Source of the DNA: Gymnopilus junonius
Taxonomy: Eukaryota; Basidiomycota; Agaricomycetes; Agaricales; Galerinaceae
Assembly (NCBI GenBank): GCA_015501075.1
Contig: JADNYJ010000058.1
Coordinates: forward strand, 124,001 to 188,000
Direction of reading: 5' to 3'
Length of the DNA: 64,000 nt
A program made the position numbers and the translations under genes. The notes under the pieces are model-generated. The model did no database searches. It was not told the DNA's origin and saw nothing but the letters and a program-made list of their open reading frames with translations. Below are positions 31,850 through 42,223 of the stretch, in pieces. Position 1 is the first letter of the stretch. The number at the start of each line of letters is the position of its first letter.

Positions 31850-33200
31850 GTAATTTAAAACTACTTATGGGCCAAAATATGTAAAACTGCGCCATCTAAT
31901 GATTATGAGGCCTTTCACTTGCGAGACCTCTCGATTTTCTCAAGTTCATGAAGGCGAAGGCGAAGCGTCGCTTCCTGTTCACGAAAATCAGCGAGACAGC
32001 GAGAGAGAGAGGATATCTCGAAGTCAAGATTTCCAACTCATGTCTGGACAGTCTGAAGATTAGCTCGGACAATGAGAAGGTCGCTATTGGCTAAATAAGA
32101 CTATTGTCAGAAATAAATAATATTGAGAAAGGAGGACACACACCTGAGAGATCAGCATCTTGAGAGTGTTTAGCCTTTTTAAAATGAGGGCTAGCCTTCG
32201 ATGTCTTTTCAGCTTTGGCGAGCGTCTTCTGAGCCTTCAAATAAGACGACCAAGGTCAATGCCAGGAACTTCATGATAGGAAGGAGCATTACCGAGGGTT
32301 TAGAAAGAAGCTATAAAGCAAAGATTTAAGAATGATAAAATTAAGACACCATGAAGCGCACCTTAACAGCCGCTGGGGCTGCGGGACTAGAATTAATGAT
32401 GACCACGGACTCCTCAGAAGTCGAAGAACTGGGAGGAGGCCAGCCTCATCGTCATCTTCATGTTGTTGTCCTATTTTAATTAAAAACAAGTTCAGTTAAA
32501 CTGGACAGATAAAGAAGAAAAATGATAGCGTACCTCATGGTCAGAATGAGCGACATCTTTGTTTGAGACCTGCTCAGGCTCTTCCCCATCTGAATCTTGA
32601 ACATATTTCGTAGATTTAATGCGAGGACGATGCTGAAAACATCATTAGAGTGTTAGCAAGATATTATAAAAATATCATGCACCTTGATGACATCCTTAGC
32701 ACCTATGGGCATATCTGCGACAGGAGAAGGCTGAAGAGAGGCTGAGGAAAAAACAGATTGAACTGTCTCAGCTGGACCTTTTTCATTGCGACGTGCTGGA
32801 CAGTGCTGCAGACTTCAAAATTGTGTGATAAATCGAGGACTCGATAGTACCATGAATTTTGATGACGTCTTGCACCTTCTGGTAGAGGCCGCGAAGCTCG
32901 AAGAAGCGCTCGAGAAGAAAAGAAGGATCGGGATCAAAGCAATGTTGGCTGGCTCACGGAGCGCAACCATCTAATGATAATTTAAATGAAATAGAAAGAT
33001 AGATAAAAATTATAAAGATGCACCATTATTTTGTCCAGCTCCTTGTCGAGCATATTGAAAGCAAGTTGGGCATTTTCGGCGCTATTCCGATACTGACATA
33101 GTTGCGACATTTCTTCATGATGTCGTCGGACAAGTCGCGCACGATGTTGCTGAGCGAAAATAATTCCGCAGTGGACATTGTGAGACAAGATAAATATTGA
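31850..33200 (-). pseudogene. Antisense coding region of element X between pol and 3' LTR
   Basis: On the minus strand, opposite to gag-pol, coding-like segments alternate with GT-AG introns of about 50-65 bp. In order they are HRARLVRRHHEEMSQLCQ and AQLAFNMLDKELDKIM; after an intron at about 32970-33022, PSFLLERFFELRGLYQKV; then RPRIKSTKYVQDSDGEEPEQ; after an intron at about 32472-32533, PPPSSSTSEESVVIINSSP; then lower-complexity sequence. The N-terminal part is helical and charged; the C-terminal part is acidic and serine/proline-rich. No cysteine cluster was found, unlike the antisense gene at 16078-17078. Its position equals that of the antisense gene of Gypsy 2. Confidence 0.45.
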
Positions 33201-33206
33201 CTTCAA

Positions 33207-33828
33207 ATACGAGGAAGGGGGATATTGAAAAGCAGCAAACTCACCTGGTTTTTATACCTGTGATAAAAACAGATTGGGGGCCGTTCAATAAAAATTCTCT
33301 GCCTTTGAAATTAGAGGGGAAATGGTTAAGCGCTTGAAAGATAGTGCGTGCACTACTGGAGACACCAAATGCGTTGCCTCTGAGGCTCAAAACAATTCCC
33401 TAGGACCTTAGAACTGAATACGATCTTTACATTTCCTTATTTAGCAGGAGTAAATTCCCTGTTTAGGAATATGTCGGACGGTGGCAGTGTTGATTAATTA
33501 AAGATTGATCCTTGAGTACGTCTTCTCTCTTGTCAAATAATTCTATGACTGAGGACAGTCAGAATTTAAGTCGAGGGGAGATGATGATGAACAATGATAT
33601 TGGATAGACTAATAAAGATATAATGATATAAGTGACAGACACAAAAAAAATTATAGACATGAAAAATTTTTGACACAAAGCGGTGTTAGGAATCAAATTG
33701 ACTTGATAAAATCAATGAAAAATGCATGAGGGCAAAAGAAGGAAACATATCCCAAATGTTAATTAAAAAAAAAAATTAGAGTCCGGATAGATGACCGAGG
33801 ACAGTCAATACCTAAAGTCGAGGGGAGA
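33207..33828. other. AT-rich 3' internal region of element X with polypurine tract
   Basis: No gene. It holds the polypurine tract just before 33829 and a second copy of the same motif (AGTCGAGGGGAGATGATGA) near 33571, which may reflect a duplicated or shifted 3' end. Confidence 0.55.
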
Positions 33829-35157
33829 TGATGAGACCGTTACATGGCTATGTGTGAAAACGGGCCATCCCCATTATTTTCGACCATCTCTATAAATTAA
33901 TATAGGTTGTTGATAGCCTTCCCGAGCTTAAACATCCTGAATATCCTCAAGAAAACCACATTAAAACATTAAAAGCTTAATATCAAAAGATATAATGATT
34001 ATGATCACCTAGTAATCATTAATCATTTATTATAAGATACACAAGCGAATTACTACAGTCCTTACACACTAGTAGGGGCCTCGAGTTTATTTAAAATAAC
34101 TACCAAGGGAGTGCGGAGACATGCACAGACAATGGGAGCGACCTTTGACCCGATATAGAAATGCGGAGTGACAGACCAAACAAGTCAATTACTCCGAAGC
34201 GGTAATCTATTTTTATCATCCGGAGGAATGTAACCAGAAATGGAATGATCCACGATGATCGACATCGGAGCGGGTGCTATTTTTGGTAATATGAAGACGC
34301 GACACAAGGATGCTCGTCCCCTCAGCTCCCTCATAAAACTAATAAGAATACACCTGTCCTAGACACATTAGCGATCCCCTGAGGATGTAGACAAAATCCT
34401 CTGTGAGGTAGATAAATATTAAAGACACTATAATGAACCGGCCGTTGCACGATCGCAACAGCAGGAATATTAATCCGATAAAATGCCTTAAATGGCAATG
34501 AGATAAATATTCGGGCTTGATGAATATGCCCAACCAATGGCATAATTCCCCTCACTCCGAAGCGGACCAATGACGAGATAATTAATTACACAGCGCTTAT
34601 CAAATTAGCTTAGTAAGACACCCAGTAAAATAGTATAAAAACCAGTAGAATTAGTGTAGAAAAGCAAGCAGACAGTACCCCTCAAGTCATAGCAATACAA
34701 TCGAGCGTCTGGCTTCTAAACTCGATAATAGAAAGATAATTGATTGATATAAAAGCGAAGAAGCTTCAGACAAACTTAGAATTGAGCTCAGATAGAGATA
34801 GATTAAGCAAAGGCTTATTATTCAAGTCAGGACCTAGTTGAGTAGTTGGGAGTAGACAGAGCATCACTCAGCTACAAAAGTATGAAGTCTTTTAGTTCAA
34901 AAGCATAGCCAGAGCCTAGTTTTATCTCAAGAAGAGATTAGTCAAGTTTAGAGAAGTTCCATGCCAGAAAGTCAATTAAAGCGATCCATTATCCAAAAAC
35001 CCCTACAATTCATTGTAAAACCCCATAAAAGCGAACTTAATTAAAAGACATTGATACTTACACTCCCCAGAACTTACACAAGTCAAGGGATATTTGTTGG
35101 GTTTAATAAAAGCGATTTATATTGTTTTTCATACCTACAAACTACCTAAACTTATCA
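33829..35157 (+). repeat. 3' LTR of element X
   Basis: 1329 bp, TG...CA, direct orientation with 17079-18415 and inverted with respect to the solo LTR at 12569-13903. It is followed immediately by Gypsy 2 pol sequence. Confidence 0.9.
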
Positions 35158-35339
35158 GTGAGGATGTCATGTCAGAGTAGGTTGGAGTCCATGAGGGATA
35201 CTGCGCGGAGGGTGGGTTCAAAGAGTTGAGTGGCACGGAGGGATGCAGAGAGTTGTTCTTGGGTGAAAATAGGTCAGAAGTTGCTTGGGTTAATGCTTGC
35301 ATAGTCACTATTTCCCCCTTTGGGGTAGACATCCCATTG

Positions 35340-36230
35340 TCTAGTTAAAGAGTCAGGTTTCATACCGAGATGTCCAGGGTGGAAGCAGATGACGAGGTTG
35401 AATTGGCAGAGATATTCAGACCAGTGGGCTTGTCAGCATGTAAGAACTTTTGCAGTTGCGAAATACGTTAAATTCTTGTGGTCAGTGACAACATCGATTG
35501 GAGCGGCAGAGCCTTCCAGATAATGTTGCCATACTTTAAATGCATCAAAAATTGCCAGTAGTTCTTTATTGTGGGTGTTGTAGTTAATTTCAGGACCTGT
35601 GAAGGTTCATGAGTGAAATGCGACAGGGTGGATCTCATCATCGGAGGTGCAGATGGAGAGTATCACTCCAAGCACGTAGTCAGAAGCATCAGTTTCCACT
35701 ATAATCGGATGGTTGGGAACCCAGTGAGTAAGTATCGGAGCAGTTGTAAATGCTTTCTTGAGCTTGTTGAAGGCTTTTTGAGCAGCATCGTTGAATTGCC
35801 AAGAGGTTCCTTTCCTAGTGAGTCAGGTAAGCGGAACAATGATGTCGGAGTAGTCGGAGATAAAATGTCGGTAGAAATTTGTGAAACCTAAGAAGGATTG
35901 CACATCCTTAATCTTCTTGGGTTTGGGCCAATCTTGGATAGTCTTGATTTTGCTTTCATCCATTTTGAGGCCTTCTGGTGAAAGAATGAATCCAAGGTAG
36001 TTAACCGTGTTTGTAGAGAAATTGCATTTGTTGGAGCAGGCATACAGACCATGTTGTCGGAGACATCGGAGGACTTCGTGAACGTATTCCTTATGCTGGG
36101 TAGGATCATCGGAGTAGATCAGGATGTCGTCGAGGTAAACAATGACAGACACATCTAATAAATCACTTAGTATGTCATTCATGAAGCATTGAAAAATGGC
36201 AGGTGCATTGGACAGTCCAAATGGCATAAC
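35340..36230 (-). pseudogene. Gypsy 2 RT palm/thumb and RNase H
   Basis: The open part reads MPFGLSNAPAIFQCFMND, VIVYLDDILIYSDD (intact YLDD), YLGFILSPEGLKMDESK and SFLGFTNFYRHFISDYSD. Past a stop, RNase H sequence continues leftward with stops and frame changes towards 35340. Confidence 0.85.
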
Positions 36231-37399
36231 ATTCCATTCAAACGATCCATAGCATGTTCAAATGCTGTTTTCCATTCGTCGCCCTCTGCTATGTGGACTA
36301 GGTGATAGGCATGTTGGAGGTCGATGGCCATATAGATGCATGCTTTACCAGCAGTGGACAGGAGGTCAGTGATGAGCAGAAGCAGGTATCAGTCTTTCTT
36401 CATGATCTTGTTTAATCCTCTAAAGTTGATGCAAAGTCATAGTGATCCATCCTTTTTGCGAATGAAAAGGATTGGAGCACCATGCGGAGAGGTTGAAGGT
36501 CAAATGAAACTGATTCGGAGGTGCTCATTGATAAATTCTTGGAGGGATTGAAGTTCAGATTGTGAAAGGGAGTACATATTTCCAACAGGTGGGGAAGTGC
36601 CAGGTTCAAGATTGATCTTGAGGTCATAAGGTTGATGGGGTGTGAGCATGTCAGCTTTAGATTTACTGAAGACATCCACAAAGTCATGGTATTCAGGAGG
36701 AATACTAGACAGATCAGGCACTTCGTCGGAGACACAAGTGGCATGAGTGGAGATGGCAGGATCGGAGAGGTGAACTGTGAAACTTTGAGCACCAGGTAAT
36801 TTGCATGCTCTTGCGAAAGCAGCTGCATTGATTAGTGAGATGCAAGGTGCATCAGAAGATGCTACAGAGGTCGGAGGTGTCAGAGGTGTAACCATAGGAG
36901 TTGGCAGAGGAAGCGGAGGGGTCGGAGGTTCCAATAATGGAGGTGTAGGCAGCAGAGCTGGCCTATGGGATGACATCGGAGCCGGGTTGTCAAGTAGTTC
37001 AGAACGGAAGTCGATGCAGCCCAATTTCCAGTCAATCAATGGATTGTAGCAGAAGAGCCAGTTATATCCTAGAACCAGAACACAGGAGGAGTCCAGTGAG
37101 GTTACAAAAAAATCAATAGTAATAGTTTCACCAGAGGGGAATGTAATTGGAATAGAGAGGGTTTCAGTAATCATGTTGCCGTAGGAGCCATCAATCAGTT
37201 TGAGCTTAACTGGATCGATCAGAGAAGGGAGTAAATTATTAGAATGCATGAAATGGGTATCAACAAAACAATGACTAGAACCAGAGTCAATTAATGTTAA
37301 GGCTTTCAAGTCGGAGCAGATCGGAGATGTTAGCAGAAGTCGGAGTGAGTCGGGGTCAGAAAGAGTGGATGTGTTTAGTCTTACTTCCTTCATATGCAC
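36231..37399 (-). pseudogene. Gypsy 2 protease and RT fingers
   Basis: The protease has LIDSGSSHCFVDTHFM (D-S-G) and LVLGYNWLFCYNPLIDW. Then follow DLSSIPPEYHDFVDVFSK and HQPYDLKINLEPG, then RT fingers reading KKDGSL*LCINFRGLNKI and MKKD*Y. In both places a TGA stands where Gypsy RTs have Arg (S-L-R-L-C and K-D-R-Y). Confidence 0.85.
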
Positions 37400-37439
37400 A
37401 CAGCCAGTGTCAACGGATCCCCAGTGTGTGCAAAGGGAT

Positions 37440-38493
37440 GAGGACTGCTGACTATTTTTTTGAATCCTCGGTGCTGGGATTCGAAACTTTGGCAGTGCGT
37501 GCTTTTGCCTTGGAGGTGGAGGAAGTGGACTTCAGACACTCACTAGCTCAGTGTCCAAGTGAGCCACAGAAGAGGCAGAGATTGTTGTCGAAGCAGTGTT
37601 TGCATTCTTCGGGTCAGTTTGCCATCCTTGCCCAGCTTGTCGGAGATGGAGTCAGAGGTTTTCAGAGTGGATGAATTGCCCAAGTTGTTCTTGCAGTTGG
37701 AGGAGGACTTGTTGGTATTATTGACATGGTTGTTGTTGGAATGTTTGTCAGAGGTCTTGTCGAGGTACAATCAGACATTTTGTTGGAGGTCTTTTGCACA
37801 TTCTTGTCCTGTTGGGGCTTCTCACAGACACATTCCAGTAATGAGTGTTGATATCCTGGGCAAGCTCTCGAAGGTCCTTGAGAGTTTGTGGCTTGCCACG
37901 GCTAGCCATAACATCCTTGATGCATTCCGCCAGACTGGAGTAGTAGCAGTGTCAGAGAGCGATGCTGTCCCAGCATGAGCGAATAGACAGGTGCTTGAAT
38001 TCGATGTTGTACTTGATGATCCTTTGGTTTTCAGGCATCTTCAAGTTTTCAAGGGCTACAGCGGCATCGGAGGTCGGATCAAATGGACCAAATTCAGACT
38101 TCAGCATGCCTATGAAGGCTTGCCAGTTGTTTATCCATGGTTCAATAGTCATTGAGTCCAGTATTGCAGGCTCAAAAAATTCCATCGCAAGGCCATGAAG
38201 ATAGGAAAGGGCGAATGTGACCTTGTCTTCATCAGCAGTGTAGGCGCAGTTGTTTTGGAAGTAGAGATTACACTGTAAAATAAAACCATTAAGTTTCCGG
38301 GTGTCAGAGCCGTCAAAGGTGTTGGGCTCATGGGCTTTGGTTTTGGTAACCATAGGGCTATCGCAATGCCTGAGCTCTTTGGGGTCATGGTCGGAGTTGT
38401 GATCAGAATGATCGGAGTGATTGGAGTGGTGGGGGTCAAAATCATCGCCAGATCAGGTTCACCACCAGGGGAACCAGGAGCAGGAGGTGGCAA
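37440..38493 (-). pseudogene. Gypsy 2 gag with zinc knuckle
   Basis: The gag frame (38353-37952) reads HEPNTFDGSDTRKLNGFI, LSYLHGLAMEFFEP, MLKSEFGPFDPTSDA and NQRIIKYNIEFKHLS. After frame changes a zinc knuckle CLFCGSLGH*ASEC (about 37530-37575) carries a TGA in mid-finger. The upstream part is proline/threonine-rich and is cut at about 38497. Confidence 0.8.
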
Positions 38494-38497
38494 CGGG

Positions 38498-39123
38498 TAG
38501 TGTTCGAAAGTCCAGTTAGGTCCGGTTATTTGGTCCCAAAATTCCTAACCGAGACCGAGACTGGTTAGTTATATTTAGAAATGGTCAAATAACCAGACTG
38601 GACCGTCATTAACCAGTTACGATCAGTTATATGCAGTTATTTGCAGTTATATAACTGGTTAGGACCAGTTACAGTTATAACTGGTTATTAACTGGTCTTG
38701 ACCGGTTTTTTGGACCAGTAATACATTAGAGGCAATGTAGTATGGGTTATACACAAAGTTCAAGGTCAAAACAAGCTTAAGAATAGCATAAATAGTTGAG
38801 ATAGAAGGGAATTAGAGCAAGATTCAACAATTTAACAAAGTTCATTATAACTTTTTTAATTCTCAACCAAATTTAACGTGTTTAGAGTCGTCCGAAAGCT
38901 ACAATGTAGGGCTATAAATATACTGAGTTTGAAAATTTTTGGACCGGTCATGACCGGTTAAGACCGGTTTTCGTCGGTCTTCAAATTTTCAAAATTGTTG
39001 CTAACTGCTAACCTGACTGCAGTTACAGTTACAATCAGTTAGCATATTTTGCAGTTAGTATCAGTTAGGGTCCAGTTAGGTCTCAGTTATTTTCCAGTTA
39101 ATTAACCTAACTTTCAAACACTA
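38498..39123. mobile_element. Non-autonomous TIR element with dense ACCGGTTA/AACTGGTTA repeats
   Basis: The ends are 14-bp inverted repeats, TAGTGTTCGAAAGT at 38498 and TAGTGTTTGAAAGT on the complement of 39123. The interior (626 bp) is full of short repeats of the type AACYGGTTA, GACCGGTT and CAGTTA in both orientations, like subterminal transposase-binding repeats of hAT elements. No open frame of note. The flanking octamers (GCAACGGG and GAAGCAGC) do not match, so no target duplication survives. Confidence 0.75.
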
Positions 39124-40641
39124 GAAGCAGCTTCAACTCTCCACATACAGCACATCCTGCCTCTTGAAAATTGGTCAGTGACATTGTTCTGCAAGCCTTT
39201 TCAAGTACACGATCAATGATTTCAGCATCGGAAGGCTGTGGAGGAAATGTATCAACATCCTTCGTTACTTTGCTGCGGCACTTCTTCATATGCTCTGCAG
39301 CAAGAGTTGCATCATCAGAATCAATCTTGAAGACAGTATAATATTGAGTACATGTAGTGCAAGTGTGTTCGGCTACAAGCAAGTACAGTTGTTGCATACT
39401 ACATTGTGAGCCAATCTGGATGCCATGGAGTTGTGCTATCTTGCAGCCTTCAGTCAACGTCACCATTCTGACCAGCTGTGGAAGAGGAATTAAGGTGTGT
39501 ACATATTCAGCCTGAGAATAAGTCTGCAATTCAGGCTGATTGACATGTGCCTTGAATCAAAATTTGCCTCCTGTGCCTGAGTCATATGCAGAACAAATAT
39601 AAGCTTCAATGTCCTTCATATGCACAGCATGCTTGGCCTGTCCTCCACCTACTCTATGATACAATGTTGATGAAGAATTTTGGCATGTAGCCACAGGTGA
39701 GCATTGTTTTGAATTTAAATAGATTGAATAGCTCTTCCTATGAGCACTAAATTTTGGAGTATATTTGTGATGTCTCTTAGGCAATGAAAGTATGTCAGAC
39801 AGAAACCATAAGCTAAAATGTATCTGTTGAATGATATGGTAGAATTTTGCTGGATAGCTGTATATAATACACTCAGGGCCAAGACTTTATAGTCATGCTT
39901 TTGAATATGGTTACATGTCAGTGAAAGCTTAAGCCTAGAAAGGCTGATGTCAGATAAGTGAGAGTGCACACCAACAAAACTCAAATGAAATATCATGTGA
40001 GATAGTGATATGTGCCAGTAGGATTGAGATTCAAAAGCAAAAAGCACATCAGAAGTGGAAAAGAATTTGACAAATTGAATGGAGAAACGGGTTAATCTAG
40101 TTTGCCACTTGAGAGAGAGTGGAATATATACACTTTGACATAGGTCATCCAGGTGCAGAAGATTGGGGTAAATAGCCTGATCATTGCTAAGCCAAGGAAG
40201 ATATACACCCTGAGATAGGTCATATGGGTGCAGATAAGTGAAATTATTAGCCTGATTAGACTCAGAAATATATACACCATGATGTAGGTCATTTAGGTGT
40301 GGAGAAGTGAAACCAATAGCCTGCACAGTACCAGGCCAATGACAAATACACTCTGCATTGATAAGTGCAAGTTGAGAATACCCATAAAGGGCGCCCCAAA
40401 TTCTGGAAGCTGAAACTGAGGTAGATTTTGTCAAGTATAAAATTTCGTGACCTGCAGCCGTTCTCAGTTGATTGGGAAATAACCAAGGCAAAGGATACAC
40501 ACTGAGATCATCATAGGTTTGTCTATCACCAACATCAGAGCTCTGCCCAGAGTCAGGAGCAGCAAGCTCAGAGAATAGAGCTCCCAAGATGCCAATACAA
40601 ATGCAGAGAAAGAGAGAAGATGGCCTCATTTCAGTCTTCAA
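39107..40641 (-). pseudogene. Helitron-like protein, N-terminal region (copy 2)
   Basis: The minus-strand frame from 40641 begins MRPSSLFLCICIGILGALF, a signal-peptide-like hydrophobic run. It continues through three degenerate 23-25-residue repeats (DLSQGVYLPWLSND type) to about 39715. An overlapping frame reads YHRVGGGQAKHAVHMKDIEA, then TGA at 39559-39557 (FKAH after it). It then runs to YVHTLIPLPQLVRMVTL, EHTCTTCTQYYTVFKID, ARTMSL-like ACRTMSLTNFQEAGCAVCGE and stops at 39107. The TGA aligns with Arg of copy 1 (LRFVSH). The region after CAVCGELK is missing, so this is the 5' part of a Helitron-type gene only. Confidence 0.55.
40127..40320 (-). repeat. Three degenerate in-frame tandem repeats (75 and 69 bp periods)
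   Basis: The anchor TATACAC recurs at 40127, 40202 and 40271, each followed about 10 bp later by TAGGTCAT. The periods are multiples of three and encode H-x-x-DL-x-x-x-VYI/L units. Confidence 0.7.
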
Positions 40642-40778
40642 ACAGAGGTAAAATCAGACTATGCAAGCAAGTGCGAATGGGATAAGAAGAAGATTCAACA
40701 AGGTCACATGAGCAACATTGATTTCAGCCAATTGATGACACAGTCAAGTGACTGTGATCTATCATCTGACCCTGGGTG

Positions 40779-40945
40779 CTGAATAAGCTGACTACTGGTC
40801 AGTAGAAAATCTATTTCAGGAGTGCACAGCATTACTGAATAAGCCAACTACTGGTCGATGGGAAGTCAAATTTATTTTGGGAGTACACAGCATTGCTGAA
40901 TAAGCCAACTACTGGTTGGTGAAGATTCTATTTCGGGAGTGGACA
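40779..40945 (+). repeat. Three tandem ~58-bp repeats
   Basis: CTGAATAAG starts at 40779, 40835 and 40896, each followed by ACTACTGGT and then TATTTYRGGAGTRSACA. Periods 56 and 61 bp. No coding role seen. Confidence 0.75.
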
Positions 40946-40956
40946 ACAGGAACATC

Positions 40957-41730
40957 TGCTACTCAACCCTATCGACCAATATTTACAGAGAATATATGAA
41001 ACTGGCTGCTGCTTCTGAGCATCACTCAATAAAAGCATAGATGCAATCACATACATTTAAGCTCCAGAGGTTGGTGGCTTAGCACAGTCAGACACATTAG
41101 CTACAGTGTTGACAACCTCAACATTATTGAGCGCAGCATAATAATTTTATATAAGATCATAAAAATACTCGACTGTCCTCTGGACAGTCTATATACCTAT
41201 GTACTTATTTACTAGATAATTCTACTAATTTCTAAATACTGGAAAGTGCTACAGCGGATGAGTAAGAATATTAATATGTGAAGGAATAAATAAGCGCCGT
41301 TAAGCATGTCACGTGTTGGCTGATCACCTGATTATCCCAACACTCCCCCTTGGTCAGGCAACACTCCGAGTTCGTACATAAAATTCTCGTGTGCCAGTTT
41401 ATTTAGTGCTTTGGTAAATATATCCACGAGGTTTTCATCCGTTTTGATGTAGACTACGTCAATAATTCCAGTTTCCACGAGATCTCATAAGAAATGATAA
41501 GATATGTCGATATGCTTTGTTCTCGCATGGAATTCCAGGTGGTGAGAAATTGAGATAGCCGCCTGATTGTCCGAAAAAATAGTGGAGGTCGTCGGGATTG
41601 GTAAATCAAGCTCTGAAAATAAAGATCTATGCCAGATTACTTGTTTGGCAATATGAGTGGTGGAGACATATTCTGCCTCAGCTGTTGAAAGGTGCATCGC
41701 GTGTTGGCTGATCACCTGATTATCCCAACA
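40957..41730 (-). mobile_element. Copia retrotransposon deletion derivative with target duplication
   Basis: The 3' LTR occupies 40957-41342 (minus strand: TGTTGGGATAATCAGG ... GTAGCA) with polypurine tract AAGGGGGAG before it. Internal sequence 41343 to about 41698 encodes the RNase H end: LSTAEAEYVSTTHIAKQVIW, FSDNQAAISISHHLEFHART, KHIDISYHFL, then VYIKTDENLVDIFTKALNK in a neighbouring frame. At about 41700-41730 the first about 31 bp of the LTR recur, which is the remnant of the 5' LTR. The direct repeat AACATC flanks the unit at 40951-40956 and 41731-41736, so the unit excluding the repeats is a single insertion that lost nearly all of gag-pol. Confidence 0.9.
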
Positions 41731-41736
41731 AACATC

Positions 41737-42033
41737 TTTGCTAATCTCTTCATCTGAGGCAACACTGGCGTCGGCAGTGTGGGAGGCGATGGAAACAGAG
41801 CTGTGGGTACCAAATTTGTCACTGTTGGCAGCATTTGCACGCTCGAATGCTCTGGATAAAGCAAAATCAATAAAACTTGATGGATTCTTGACGAAAAAGT
41901 CGGAGATGGAAGGTGAAGATGGAGTTATCATGAACTCAGCAAAAACCTCAAGAACAACCCATGTTGCAGAGACCATGAAAACTGGGAGACCATGAGTTAT
42001 GTTGCAGAGACCATGAAAACCGGCAAGCTGCAA
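41737..42033 (-). pseudogene. Unrecognised coding fragment at the Copia target site
   Basis: The minus frame reads MITPSSPSISDFFVKNPSSF, DFALSRAFERANAANSDKFG and SIASHTADASVASDEEISKD, then enters the Copia LTR. Even codon use and absence of stops suggest a former exon; family unknown. Nearby, an about 35-bp segment containing GTTGCAGAGACCATGAAAAC is duplicated in tandem (about 41960-42020). Confidence 0.35.
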
Positions 42034-42223
42034 GTGAAGAAGACATGCAACAAGACATATAAAATGTCAGCTCCGCTGACAATTATACGACCAGTGCATG
42101 CTTATTTTCACAGTGCATAGCAAGCGGTTATCTGGTCAGCCAACACAACTTTGTTATGACCTGAATGAATGACGAGGTTAGAGTGACGCGTCGGACTTTG
42201 AAATGATACCGGGAGTTACCGGC

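Larger units (their letters stand above)
17079..35157 (+). mobile_element. Ty3/Gypsy retrotransposon X, full-length with both LTRs, carrying a nested MULE
   Basis: It has direct LTRs at 17079-18415 and 33829-35157 (TGATGAG...TTATCA). A putative primer-binding site lies 2 nt after the 5' LTR (TGGAGCCCACCGC, 18418-18430), and a polypurine tract CGAGGGGAGA lies directly before the 3' LTR. Internally it has gag, protease, RT, RNase H and integrase on the plus strand, then about 2 kb with an antisense coding region. Removing the MULE (20766-27498) leaves an element of about 11.3 kb. The outer flanks (TACGA left, GTGAG right) do not match, so the original target duplication is gone. Confidence 0.9.
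35158..38493 (-). mobile_element. Ty3/Gypsy retrotransposon 2, gag-protease-RT-RNase H, integrase missing
   Basis: Minus-strand order: gag (38353 down), protease, RT and RNase H, then a spacer (WDVYPKGGNSDYA-like, about 35310-35332) that normally leads into integrase. Element X cuts it at 35157/35158. The piece left of element X (15469-17078) carries a 3' LTR, polypurine tract and antisense gene that fit the other end of the same family, but no integrase. The right end is cut by a TIR element at 38498. Confidence 0.8.

Noticed and set aside
17079..35157. Host genome reassignment of TGA as arginine or tryptophan
   Set aside because: TGA stops occur together with frameshifts in mobile elements, while other genes here (for example the last exon of JmjC-like copy 1) end in TGA normally; CpG decay explains the pattern better.
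40779..40945. CRISPR-like array
   Set aside because: Only three degenerate units with no spacer/repeat distinction, in a eukaryotic repeat context; it is an ordinary tandem repeat.
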